In this document: piece after piece, positions 37,147 to 45,936 of the stretch
How the letters are laid out: the number at the start of each line of letters is the position of its first letter
Position numbering within the stretch: the first letter of the stretch is position 1
Assembly (NCBI GenBank): GCA_964520655.1
Contig: CAZFNI010000004.1
Location: 62,001-126,000 of the forward strand
Direction of reading: 5' to 3'
Origin: JACQQW01 sp964520655
GTDB lineage: Bacteria > Omnitrophota > Gorgyraeia > Zapsychrales > Fredricksoniimonadaceae
Length of the DNA: 64,000 nucleotides
The notes under the pieces: model-generated
What the model was told of the DNA's origin: nothing
Databases searched by the model: none
What the model saw: the letters and a program-made list of their open reading frames with translations, nothing else
Position numbers and translations under genes: made by a program

Positions 37147-38445
37147 CAGTCGAGCTAGAGCATCGGCCGGTTAAGCAGTGTGACCTATGGGACAGACAGC
37201 ACACAGTTTTATTATGATCAGCTGGGCCGTGAGACATCCTCAACCAAAGTCATCAATGGTAATTATTATTCTGTTTCCCGTCAATACGATGACTTAAACC
37301 GTTTAACCAAGTTAACCTATCCCGATTACAACAATGTGGGCTACACCTACAACAATGCAGGGCAGGCCAACGGTGTTAATGTCTTAACCCAAAACGGCAT
37401 AATTCAGAACGCCATTGTCAGCAATGTCGTTTACAATGCCATGGGTCAGATCACCTCGATTGCCTATGGCAATGGGGTGACAACCCAGAATACGTATGAC
37501 CCGGTAAGTTTTCGTTTAACACGTATCTTAACCCAAAACGCATCCGCGAATAAACTCCAGGACTTAACCTATACGTATGACAGTTTGGGGAATATCCTAA
37601 CGATCACCGATGCGGTCAATACCGGAACACAAAGCTTCACGTATGACGCGTTAAACCGGTTACTAACGGCAACGGGTGCAGGGTATGGCACAAAAACATA
37701 TGCCTATGACCAGATCGGCAACATCACACTCAAAGACGGATTAACCTATACCTATGGAGCCAACGGCGCCGGCCCACATGCTGTCAGTTCAACCAGCGAT
37801 GGGGTCAACTACACCTATGACGCCAACGGCAACATGGTGGGCAAGACCACAAGCAGAGGGGTATGGACCTATGTGTATGACACCCAGAACCGCCTAACCA
37901 GCATTGGCTATGCGCCAAATTTAAAGCAAGCCAAGACCATCTCCACATATGCATACGACGGCGACGGCGGCAGGACGAAGAAGACCGTCTACCGCTACGC
38001 AGATACGGACTATCAGAACAGCGACACCTATGGCATCCTGATCACACAATTAGGAGCTCCGGCATACGGGCAATCAACCTATATCACAAGCACCACAACG
38101 TATGTGGGTAACATCTATGAGATCGAAGATTCAAGGACAACCAAGAACCTGTTCCTCGGAAGCACAAGAGTAGCAGCGATCACCGGAACGGAGATCGACT
38201 ACTACCACAACGATCATTTAGGATCAGCCAATGTCATATCCGACAGCACGGGGACGGCCAGATCGTTATCCGAATACGACCCGTTCGGTAAAATATCCCG
38301 ATTCGAGAAGTATGGCACGAAGATCAAGGATGGCTGGTACTTCTTTAACTCAAAGGCCTTTGACGATGAGAGCGGGTTGTACTACTATGGTGCTAGGTAT
38401 TATGATCCCAAGCTAGGCCGGTTTATAGCACCTCTGGTTAAATGA
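37147..38445 (+). pseudogene. displaced, silent RHS core fragment (orphan cassette)
   Basis: From 37147 the sequence aligns without gaps to 34186-35460 of the main RHS gene at a constant offset of 2961 bases. It covers the last RHS repeats and the core end (YYYGARYYDPKLGRFIAP), but there is no toxin tip: the frame stops after LVK. The first codons correspond to QSSYSIGRLSS in the main gene, with the Tyr codon changed to TAG at 37156-37158. The only upstream start available after that is a GTG at 37180 with no Shine-Dalgarno. It has no signal peptide. It is best read as a non-expressed donor or remnant core from which the current tip/immunity pair displaced an older one. Confidence 0.85.
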
Positions 38446-38511
38446 ACGAAGAAAAGACAAGTTCATATTTAAACATTTCTAAATTCACTTCCTAATTCAC
38501 CAGAATATTTA

Positions 38512-38517
38512 TATAAT
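38512..38517 (+). promoter_or_regulatory. candidate -10 element before the type II secretion operon
   Basis: A perfect TATAAT in the 100-base gap between the RHS remnant and gspC, about 45 bases before the gspC ATG. No good -35 lies at the normal distance (TTCACT at 38484 is too far), so this is only a candidate. Confidence 0.4.
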
Positions 38518-38559
38518 TGATAGAAGTAAGAAGATTTAAATCCTTTGGAGCGGTTTTTG

Positions 38560-39039
38560 ATGACCTTGGCAATCCGTGTTGCTTTATTGATGGAGAAAGT
38601 TTTTATATTAGCCGCGATCATTTACGTCGTTAATGCGGTTTTATCTTTTGCCAAACCTGTTGAAATTCATGCGCCCCTGACCACATATCCCCACAGTGAG
38701 ATATCATCCATTGAACAGACGAAAGAACTGACGCCGCAACCGGTGAGGGATTTTGAAGATGTTGTTCCATCGAGGGATCTATTCAATGCGGCCATGCCGG
38801 GGAAAGAGTTGAATAATAACGCCCCTATCGTTAACACGCTGCCGGGCAATTTTAAAGTTGTGGGAGTTATTATCGCAAAGCCCCCGGAGCTGGCCATTGA
38901 AGACATTAACACGCATCAAACATTCTTTATCGCCCAAGGAGGGCGTGCGCAAGACATTGAAGTGGTGGAGGTGTTGCCCCATCAGGCGGTATTAAAATAT
39001 CAGGGACAGGACATCGTATTACCCATAGAGAAAAAATGA
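38560..39039 (+). CDS. gspC: type II secretion protein C-like (inner-membrane bridge)
   Basis: A 159-residue protein in the GspC place at the head of the operon. GspC links the inner-membrane platform to the secretin. It has one membrane span (about 10-30), a Pro/Thr-rich linker and a homology-region-like domain (about 68-158: PSRDLFNAAMPG, FKVVGVIIAKPPELAIEDINTH, VVEVLPHQAVLKYQGQDI). The C-terminal PDZ or coiled-coil domain of longer GspC proteins is missing. I choose the ATG at 38560 (GGAG nine bases upstream) over a TTG at 38545. Stop overlaps gspD (ATGATGA). Confidence 0.8.
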   Translation: MTLAIRVALLMEKVFILAAIIYVVNAVLSFAKPVEIHAPLTTYPHSEISSIEQTKELTPQPVRDFEDVVPSRDLFNAAMPGKELNNNAPIVNTLPGNFKVVGVIIAKPPELAIEDINTHQTFFIAQGGRAQDIEVVEVLPHQAVLKYQGQDIVLPIEKK

Positions 39040-40772
39040 TGATCCATCTATTTGCCATCATTATGTTTTTACTATCTGCCGCATGTCCAGTTGCTGCCCA
39101 GCAAGATGGTTCCGATGCTGTTGATTCAACCACGACCCAGGAAACAGCTGATAAGCCGGTCTCACAGATACTCGATGTTCTTGAATTAAAAGACATGGAT
39201 ATCAACGATGTATTTAAACTCGTTTCTTCAAAGACGGGTTTAAATATCATAGCCGGCCGCAACGTCCAGGGCCGGGTGACGATCTATTTGAAGAATGTGG
39301 ATGTGCATGATGCGCTGCATATTATTCTGGAGGCCAATGATTTAGCCTATATTGAGCATCGCGGCATTATGCAGATCGTCCCTGCCGGTGATTTCGAGCG
39401 GATGTTTGGTTATAAGTTTGCTCAAAATACCGTGCGCAAGGTGATCGCGCTAAAGGGCATGAACCCCAACGATGCGGCGGTCTTACTGGCGAATTTCAAA
39501 AGTTCGGCTGGGAAGGTCATAGCTGATGAGCAGTCCAATTCATTGATCATCGAGGATCTCCCCGCGAATTTAAAGAACATTGAAGATTTCTTGGCAACCA
39601 TAGATGTTCCTTCCCAAACGAAAGCATTTGAACTGATGTTTGTCCAGGCCGATGCGATCTCCGCGCGCATTGCTGAGATCCTGACACCTAAATTTGGAAC
39701 CATTCGCGTTGATGCACAATCAAACAAAATCTTTGTCAAAGACACGGCAGCCAAGATGACGGATGTTGAGAATTTGGTCCACATGCTGGATGTGCCGCGC
39801 AAAACACAGGTCTTTGAGTTAAGCTACATGAAAGCAGAGGACATGATCAAGGCGGTGGCCCCGTTATTGACAAAAGATATCGGTCATGCCGAGATCGATG
39901 CCAAAGGCAATAAGATCGTGATCACGGACATTACGCCTAAGCTCACTGAAATTAAACATGTGATCGAAGCATTGGATAAACAGGAAAAAGAAGTTTTGAT
40001 CGAGGCGAGGATCATTCAGGTTTCATTGACGGACAAGATGAAGTTGGGGATCAATTGGGACGCGGTCGTTAATAAATGGCATGATTTACGATTGACCAAT
40101 GATTTTTCGCTGGGGTCATCGGTTGCTCCTAAAGGTGTTCTTAGCATTGGTACAATGAGTAATGACCAGTATGGCTTTGTGATGGAGGCGCTCGATGCTT
40201 CAGGAAAAACACGCTTATTGTCCAGTCCTAGCATTGCTGTTGTCAATAATCATGAGGCCAAGATATTGGTGGGGACAACAAAGCCCTATGTGACCACCAC
40301 CACAACAACGCCGTCGTCTGGCCCGACATCCATTTCCGAGACGGTGACGTTTATCGACGTAGGGGTCAAGTTGACCGTGACGCCCACCATCCATAAAGAT
40401 GGTTATATTACGATGAAGATCAAACCGGAAGTTTCCTCGGCGTCAACGGCGCTTGTCACAAGTTCAAAGAATGAGATCCCGATCGTTGATACATCAACGG
40501 TGGATACGACCATACGCGTTAAAGACGGCGTGACCATTGTGCTGGGCGGTTTGATCAAAGACGAGCGTTCAACCAATAGCAGTCAAGTCCCCGTGCTTGG
40601 CAAGGTGCCCTTTGTTGGAGCGGCATTCAGGCAAAAGAACGATTCTATTGAGAAGACGGAGATCATGGTGTTCTTAACGCCCCGCATTATTTCTGGAGAT
40701 ATCCAGGCTGATGATGTTAATCCACGCTTGATCAAAGACGATAAAGTGTATACCCAGAGTCCCCTGGAATAA
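39036..40772 (+). CDS. gspD: type II secretion secretin GspD
   Basis: Outer-membrane channel of the secretion system. It has a signal peptide (about 1-22, ...CPVAAQQ). An N0 domain follows (about 45-115: LELKDMDINDVFKLVSSKTG, with VTIYLKNVDVHDALHIIL). Then come N1/N2-type repeats (about 130-320, e.g. VIALKGMNPNDAAVLLANF, LDVPRKTQVFELSYM). The secretin beta-barrel region (about 330-560) has VLIEARIIQVSL, RLLSSPSIAVVNNHEAKI and VPVLGKVPFVGAAFR. Length 578 is on the short side for GspD but includes all expected parts. No obvious pilotin-binding S domain follows. Confidence 0.95.
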   Translation: MMIHLFAIIMFLLSAACPVAAQQDGSDAVDSTTTQETADKPVSQILDVLELKDMDINDVFKLVSSKTGLNIIAGRNVQGRVTIYLKNVDVHDALHIILEANDLAYIEHRGIMQIVPAGDFERMFGYKFAQNTVRKVIALKGMNPNDAAVLLANFKSSAGKVIADEQSNSLIIEDLPANLKNIEDFLATIDVPSQTKAFELMFVQADAISARIAEILTPKFGTIRVDAQSNKIFVKDTAAKMTDVENLVHMLDVPRKTQVFELSYMKAEDMIKAVAPLLTKDIGHAEIDAKGNKIVITDITPKLTEIKHVIEALDKQEKEVLIEARIIQVSLTDKMKLGINWDAVVNKWHDLRLTNDFSLGSSVAPKGVLSIGTMSNDQYGFVMEALDASGKTRLLSSPSIAVVNNHEAKILVGTTKPYVTTTTTTPSSGPTSISETVTFIDVGVKLTVTPTIHKDGYITMKIKPEVSSASTALVTSSKNEIPIVDTSTVDTTIRVKDGVTIVLGGLIKDERSTNSSQVPVLGKVPFVGAAFRQKNDSIEKTEIMVFLTPRIISGDIQADDVNPRLIKDDKVYTQSPLE

Positions 40773-40781
40773 GGACGTAAC

Positions 40782-42470
40782 GTGCGCTGGCAAAAAAGAT
40801 CGTTATTGGGAGAGGTTCTCTTAAATCAAGGGGCGCTGCTCCAGGACCAGTTAAACACGGCCTTGGAAGAACAGAAGCGTACGAAAGAACTTTTGGGTGA
40901 TATTTGTCTGAGGCTGGGGTATATCAGCGACGAACAGGTTATTCTTTCATGTTTGGCCAGGCAGCTCAATATTGAAACAGTCAGTTTAAAGACAATCCCT
41001 CCGGATCAATCAGCGCTGGCACGATTGCCGGCGAAGGTTGCGAATTATTACAAGGTGTTTCCCGTCCGTTTTACTCAAGGTATTTTAACCGTAGCCGTCC
41101 ATAACCCGCTGGATCTGCGTTTGATCGATGATCTCAATTTGGTTTCACGATCGTCGGTGGCAATGGTGTTGGCTTCCCAGAAAGAGATCATCGAAGCGAT
41201 ACGTGAGCATTATGGTCTTGGTGCCGAGACCATTGAACAGATGATGGGCACATCAGCTCAGTCTGCAAGTGAACAGGAGGTGACGGTCATTGACGAGCAG
41301 GATTCAGATGCCTCTATCAGCCGTTTTTTAAATCAGATATTGCTCCAGGCATATAAAGACCACGCGACGGACATTCACATTGAACCGTTTGAAGAGTCAT
41401 TGCGTATTCGTTACAGGATCGACGGGGTTCTGTATGATGCAGGCATCCCCTCGAATTTGCGTTATTTCGCGGATGTGTTGATCACGCGCATCAAAGTATT
41501 GGCACAGCTTAATATCGCCCAGAAACGCTTGCCGCAGGATGGGCGTTTTAAGGTGAAAACAGGATCAGTTGACCTGGATCTGCGTGTTTCGTCCCTTCCA
41601 ACGCCTTATGGGGAGAGCGTTGTGATTCGCATCCTTAATTCCGTGCGCTTGTTGAGCATTGAGGAGCTGGGGTTTGATCTTAAACACCGGCAGCAAATAA
41701 ACAATTTGTTGGGAAAACCGCATGGGATCATGTTTGTTACGGGACCGACGGGAAGCGGAAAGACAACAACCTTGTACGCTTGTATTGCCGCCGTCAACCG
41801 CGGGGAAACAAAGATCATCACGATCGAAGACCCGATCGAATATCAATTAAAAGGGGTGGTGCAGGTCCAAACCCATACGCAGATCGGTTTGACTTTTGCC
41901 TCTATCTTAAGAACAGTCTTGCGTAATGATCCCGATATTATCATGGTGGGGGAAGTTCGAGATGCCGAGACGGCACAGGTCACCATTCAAACGGCCTTGA
42001 CCGGCCATATGGTATTTTCCACATTACATACCAATGATGCTGTTTCAGGCGTGACAAGGCTTTTGGATATGGGCATAGAACCTTACTTGATCGCCTCCTC
42101 GGTTGAAAGCTTTATCGCCCAGCGTTTGGTGCGCGTGCTTTGTCCTCATTGTAAAGTGCAGGTCCCGGTCTCAGAGAGCGTTGCTCAAGAATTCGGGTTG
42201 AAAACAGAAGTGCTTACCGGGCAGATGATCCATGAGCCCAAAGGATGCAAGCATTGCCGTATGACAGGATATAGCGGCCGAGAGATCATTTGTGAGATCC
42301 TCATGATTGATGAAACAATTCGGGCCATGATTGTGAAAGGGACAAGTGTTCAGGAAATATCGGCCTACGCTTTATCGAATGGGATGAAAACGATGCGGCA
42401 GCATGGATGGGAGAAGGTTCTATCTGGCATCACCTCAGCGGCGGAAGTGATACAGGCGACTCAAGAATAA
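40782..42470 (+). CDS. gspE: type II secretion ATPase GspE
   Basis: Cytoplasmic hexameric ATPase driving the pseudopilus. It has an N-terminal GspE-N/MshEN domain (about 1-150, with LGDICLRLGYISDEQV). Walker A GPTGSGKTTTLYA is near residue 320, with the Asp box TIEDPIEYQL, Walker B IIMVGEVRDAETA and the His box TGHMVFSTLHTNDA. A four-cysteine zinc module follows near 450-490 (CPHCKV ... CKHCRM), a hallmark of GspE. Start is GTG at 40782 with AGGACG upstream, 9 bases after gspD. Confidence 0.96.
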   Translation: MRWQKRSLLGEVLLNQGALLQDQLNTALEEQKRTKELLGDICLRLGYISDEQVILSCLARQLNIETVSLKTIPPDQSALARLPAKVANYYKVFPVRFTQGILTVAVHNPLDLRLIDDLNLVSRSSVAMVLASQKEIIEAIREHYGLGAETIEQMMGTSAQSASEQEVTVIDEQDSDASISRFLNQILLQAYKDHATDIHIEPFEESLRIRYRIDGVLYDAGIPSNLRYFADVLITRIKVLAQLNIAQKRLPQDGRFKVKTGSVDLDLRVSSLPTPYGESVVIRILNSVRLLSIEELGFDLKHRQQINNLLGKPHGIMFVTGPTGSGKTTTLYACIAAVNRGETKIITIEDPIEYQLKGVVQVQTHTQIGLTFASILRTVLRNDPDIIMVGEVRDAETAQVTIQTALTGHMVFSTLHTNDAVSGVTRLLDMGIEPYLIASSVESFIAQRLVRVLCPHCKVQVPVSESVAQEFGLKTEVLTGQMIHEPKGCKHCRMTGYSGREIICEILMIDETIRAMIVKGTSVQEISAYALSNGMKTMRQHGWEKVLSGITSAAEVIQATQE

Positions 42471-42484
42471 AAGAAAGTACGATC

Positions 42485-43711
42485 ATGCCTTCATTTGTTT
42501 ATACAGCAAAGAATACAGGGAAAGAGGTTGTTGAGGGTGAGATTATTGCCTTAAATCAACAATCGGCGGTGCAGAAGATCCTGGAAATGGGGTATACGCC
42601 TGTTGTTGTTGAGCCGCTAGGCCGTCGTCAGGGGAGTGCTTTAGGTGTTGTTCAAAACAGGGCCAGGGTTACGCATCATATTTCAGATCAGGCCCTGGTG
42701 TTTTTCTTTCGATCCTTAGGGGATATGTTGGAGGCGGGTGTTCCATTGGTCCAATCGTTGTCGTTGTTAAGCAAACAACGTATTTCAGCCGTATTAAAAG
42801 AAATGACGGGCCATGTGTGCTCTTCTGTTAAAGAGGGGATGAGTTTATCCAAAGCATTGGAGGCATATCCACAGACATTCAATAAACTGTATGTGAGCAT
42901 GATAAGGTCTTCGGAGGCTTCGGGTAATGTGTCGCGGGCTTTGATCAGTTTGAGCCAGAATATTGAGAAAGACATAGTCATCAAGAACCGTATCAGATCC
43001 GCACTAATGTATCCCATGATCATTCTGGGGGTGGGGGTGGCAGCGATCGTTATTTTATTGACTTTTGTGCTGCCTAAACTTTCTTTGATGTTTGAAGATG
43101 TCGGTACGCAATTGCCGTGGCTCACACAAGTGGTGGTAGGGTTAAGCGGTTTTTTAGCACATTATGGCGCATGGCTTCTTGCCGCTGGGTTTATCGGTAT
43201 ATTTTATATTGAGAAATACCGGCGAACAACAGATGGCCATGCGCGTTTTAGCCGTCTCGCGCTTAAACTACCGATAGTTGGCGACTTTTTAAAAGCGGTC
43301 TATACGGCACGTTTTACCCGCACGGTTGCTGTTTTGCTAGAAAGCGGTGTTCCCATCGCCCAGGCATTGGAGTCCAGCGTAGGGGTTCTGCAAAATGCCG
43401 TATTTGAGCAGCAAGCGATGAATATTGCGCATCAGGTGCGCATGGGAGCTAGTTTATCGACGGCCGTCAGGTCTGCAGGGGTTTTTGGGGATCTGACAGC
43501 AAATCTTATTTCCGTCGGGGAGCACAGCGGGAAACTTGAGAATAATCTTTATAAAATCGCAGCAATGCAAGAAGACCAAAGCCGGCAAATGACGGAGGAT
43601 GCGCTTAACGCATTAGGGCCGGTCGTATTGATCGCGGTTGTATTGTTGGTTGGGTCGATGATGTTGGCGATCATTTTGCCGTTAATCCAAATGAATATGA
43701 TCATTAAATAA
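42485..43711 (+). CDS. gspF: type II secretion inner-membrane platform protein GspF
   Basis: Polytopic membrane protein of the platform. I use the ATG at 42485, which gives the normal N-terminus PSFVYTAKNTGKEVVEGEI. An in-frame codon at 42407 lies inside gspE and would add 26 unlikely residues. Two GspF domains are visible (about 70-195 and 275-400), each with a family motif (FFFRSLGDMLEAGVPLVQSL, and FTRTVAVLLESGVPIAQALE). Three membrane spans lie near 175-200, 225-245 and 378-402. Length 408 is normal. Confidence 0.95.
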   Translation: MPSFVYTAKNTGKEVVEGEIIALNQQSAVQKILEMGYTPVVVEPLGRRQGSALGVVQNRARVTHHISDQALVFFFRSLGDMLEAGVPLVQSLSLLSKQRISAVLKEMTGHVCSSVKEGMSLSKALEAYPQTFNKLYVSMIRSSEASGNVSRALISLSQNIEKDIVIKNRIRSALMYPMIILGVGVAAIVILLTFVLPKLSLMFEDVGTQLPWLTQVVVGLSGFLAHYGAWLLAAGFIGIFYIEKYRRTTDGHARFSRLALKLPIVGDFLKAVYTARFTRTVAVLLESGVPIAQALESSVGVLQNAVFEQQAMNIAHQVRMGASLSTAVRSAGVFGDLTANLISVGEHSGKLENNLYKIAAMQEDQSRQMTEDALNALGPVVLIAVVLLVGSMMLAIILPLIQMNMIIK

Positions 43712-43726
43712 ATGACAGGAGATTGT

Positions 43727-44152
43727 ATGAATCAACGTGCTTTTACCATGATTGAGATATTACTGGTGGTCGTCATTATTAGTATTTTAGCGGCCATGGT
43801 TGTGCCGAATTTAACGGGCCGCAGCGACCAGGCCAGAGTTGTTGCCGCCCAGACTGATGTGGATTCTAATATATCCGCTGCCCTTGATCTGTACAAGATG
43901 GATAACGGGACATTTCCGACAAGCGAGCAAGGGCTTGCCGCTTTGGTCGTTCAACCAACAACAGCACCTGTCCCGGCCCATTGGAACGGTCCTTATTTAA
44001 AGAAAAAGAAAATACCTCAGGATCCTTGGGGGAGGCCGTATGTTTATCTTGCTCCGGGCGGTCATAATAAGGAAAGTTATGATCTTTATTCGTTAGGTCA
44101 AGATGGGGTTGAAAGTAAGGACGACATTATTAATTGGGAGAAAGAAAAATAG
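43727..44152 (+). CDS. gspG: major pseudopilin GspG
   Basis: Forms the body of the type II pseudopilus. The start at 43727 is supported by CAGGAG six bases upstream and gives a short leader (MNQRA) before the prepilin methylation motif FTMIEILLVVVIISILAAMV. The cut precedes Phe, and Glu is at +5. The C-terminal block (TSEQGLAALV, GPYLKKKKIPQDPWGRPYVY, DLYSLGQDG) is the family's calcium-binding region. The residue before the cleavage site is Ala instead of the usual Gly, which is uncommon but tolerated in some pseudopilins. No prepilin peptidase gene is in the window. Confidence 0.94.
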   Translation: MNQRAFTMIEILLVVVIISILAAMVVPNLTGRSDQARVVAAQTDVDSNISAALDLYKMDNGTFPTSEQGLAALVVQPTTAPVPAHWNGPYLKKKKIPQDPWGRPYVYLAPGGHNKESYDLYSLGQDGVESKDDIINWEKEK

Positions 44153-44154
44153 TT

Positions 44155-44559
44155 GTGATCAAGCAAGGTGGTTTTGTGATCTTGGAGGCGTTGATTGCGA
44201 TTGTTGTAATGGCGGTCGCGTTAACGGCCCTTATGCAGGCTTTGATGAATAATGCGCGCGTGATCAATACGGCGCAGGATTACGGGAAAGCGTGGCTGTT
44301 GATCAATGAAAAACTGGGAGAGAAGACGTTATTTGATACAACGATTGTCCCAATTTTAAGTCAACCCGCGGCCAAACCGCTGGAGAGATTTACCTATGAT
44401 CTTGAATTTAAGTCAATAAACCAGGAGTCTTGGCAAGGGTTAAAACGGGCGGAGATGTCGGTTGCCTGGGTTGATGGGAAACAACGTGTCGTGAATTTAA
44501 GGACGATCTTGCCTGATGATAACAGCACGCAGACAACAAGAAGTGTTTTTTACAATTAA
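44155..44559 (+). CDS. gspI: minor pseudopilin, GspI-like
   Basis: A 134-residue pseudopilin with the prepilin motif GG-FVILEALIAIVVMAVALTAL near the N-terminus. It follows gspG with only a 2-base gap, beginning at GTG (44155). An earlier in-frame TTG at 44134 would overlap gspG and lacks a Shine-Dalgarno. The order G-I-J-K and the short length with few cysteines favour GspI over GspH. GspH itself is not found. The remainder (KAWLLINEKLGEKTLF...) is only weakly conserved in this family, so the letter is partly from position. Confidence 0.75.
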   Translation: MIKQGGFVILEALIAIVVMAVALTALMQALMNNARVINTAQDYGKAWLLINEKLGEKTLFDTTIVPILSQPAAKPLERFTYDLEFKSINQESWQGLKRAEMSVAWVDGKQRVVNLRTILPDDNSTQTTRSVFYN

Positions 44560-45169
44560 ACATAAAAAAAGCGGATGGACATTGCTTGAGATGATCTTAG
44601 GCGGTGTGATTACCGCTTTGGTTGGTTTGATCTTGTTTCAGGTGCTGGTTAACGGCGTAGAAACCTACAAACGAGCACAGTTTACAGCAAGGGTTTATAT
44701 ACAGATGTATAAGGTGTTTGATGCTTTAGATCAGGATCTCGCCTCTGCGATCAGGGTTAATTACAGCGCTGTGGATCCGGCGTGGCAAAGTTTTAGCGGC
44801 GATGAGCATTCCATGCGATTGGTCCGTAGCAGCCAGAGGGGATTGCAGGAAATATCGTATGATCTAAGATCAAACAGCGACGGGTATTATGCTTTAAGAA
44901 GAGCAGAGCAGCCGTTGCTGGCAAGATTGCGGCATCAACCGTTGGATTTAAACGCCGCTTTGATAGTTAAACGCTTGCCTGTCGACGGGTTGGAACTGTT
45001 CTTTGGGAAAAAGGCCGAAGGTGATGCGAGGGAAGCGAAGCTGGAATGGACCAAATCTTGGAAAAACGATGGGTTGCCTTTGGCCGTTAAGGTCACGCTT
45101 AAATGTGCCCAAGATAGCGCCCATGGATTTTCTGAATTCAACCGGATATTTTATTTGCCAAATCATTAG
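44516..45169 (+). CDS. gspJ: minor pseudopilin, GspJ-like
   Basis: A 217-residue pseudopilin. The prepilin motif is SG-WTLLEMILGGVITALVGLIL at about residues 18-40, followed by a larger periplasmic domain typical of GspJ (DALDQDLASAIRVNYSAV, EISYDLRSNSDGYYALRRAEQ). The start at 44516 overlaps gspI by 44 bases; a GTG at 44543 is possible but has poor ribosome-site spacing. Assignment to J rests on size and place before gspK. Confidence 0.78.
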   Translation: MITARRQQEVFFTIKHKKSGWTLLEMILGGVITALVGLILFQVLVNGVETYKRAQFTARVYIQMYKVFDALDQDLASAIRVNYSAVDPAWQSFSGDEHSMRLVRSSQRGLQEISYDLRSNSDGYYALRRAEQPLLARLRHQPLDLNAALIVKRLPVDGLELFFGKKAEGDAREAKLEWTKSWKNDGLPLAVKVTLKCAQDSAHGFSEFNRIFYLPNH

Positions 45170-45171
45170 TT

Positions 45172-45915
45172 ATGAATATACGCTGCGATCGTTCCGGTAT
45201 AATCCTGGTTGTTGTCTTAGTTGTGGTGAGTATCTTAATGGTTTTTGCTTTTAGCGCCGGATCACTTACTTCAACGATCTCGCGGTACACACAGAAAGAG
45301 TTTTCGAGAACAAGGGCATTGGCTTCTGCCATGGCTGGGGTATATTATACACTCAACCTGATGCGTCAACACCCAAGCTCCATTGATTTCTCCTGGCAAA
45401 GCGGGGTGGCAATAGAGTCTGTGGAGCAAGGGAGAAAATTTTTGAGTAATGTCGCGCTGGATGAGAACAGCCGATTTGACGTGACGATCATTGATCAAGC
45501 GCGCTGTTTTAATCTAAATGCGCTTAATGAAACAAGCGGCACTGTATTGGTGGGTCTTATTAAGCAATATGGTTTCCCTGCAAAGCAAGCGGAACAGATC
45601 GTGCACAATTCGATCCAATGGGTTAGGGAGACTAAAAAGGCTCCGTTTGATGATGTTGCTGAACTATTGATGGTAGACGGTATGACTCAGGAAATCTTTG
45701 ATAAAATACACACTGATCTGACTGTTTACCCTGCAGAGGATGGCAGCGGGTTTAAGGTGAATTTTTGGACTGCTTCAGAACCATTATTGCGGGCGTTATT
45801 AGAAGANNNNNNNNNNNNNNNNNNNNNNNNNNNNNNNNNNNNNNNNNNNNNNNNNNNNNNNNNNNNNNNNNNNNNNNNNNNNNNNNNNNNNNNNNNNNNN
45901 NNNNNNTATCGTTAG
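45172..45915 (+). CDS. gspK: minor pseudopilin GspK, 3' part lost in assembly gap
   Basis: GspK caps the pseudopilus tip. The N-terminus RSGIILVVVLVVVSILMVFAF is a prepilin-like helix without Glu at +5, as is usual for GspK. The following block with FNLNALNETSG and VHNSIQWVRETKKAPFDDVAELLMVDGM matches the family's SAM-like region. The frame enters 100 N at 45807 and a stop follows at 45913. Because 100 N normally marks a gap of unknown size, the length (247 with the placeholder) is not reliable. The family is usually about 300 residues or more, so some sequence is probably missing. Confidence 0.85.
   Translation: MNIRCDRSGIILVVVLVVVSILMVFAFSAGSLTSTISRYTQKEFSRTRALASAMAGVYYTLNLMRQHPSSIDFSWQSGVAIESVEQGRKFLSNVALDENSRFDVTIIDQARCFNLNALNETSGTVLVGLIKQYGFPAKQAEQIVHNSIQWVRETKKAPFDDVAELLMVDGMTQEIFDKIHTDLTVYPAEDGSGFKVNFWTASEPLLRALLEXXXXXXXXXXXXXXXXXXXXXXXXXXXXXXXXXXYR
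45807..45906. other. assembly gap (100 N) in gspK
   Basis: Exactly 100 undetermined bases, the conventional placeholder for a gap of unknown length, near the end of gspK. Only 9 bases of coding sequence follow before the stop. Confidence 0.99.
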
Positions 45916-45936
45916 GTTGGAGAGGTCTTTAAATTA

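Noticed and set aside
37002..37217. 71-codon frame between the immunity candidate and the RHS copy
   Set aside because: It runs from AT-rich spacer through the REP-like repeat into out-of-frame RHS sequence; no ribosome site or motif.
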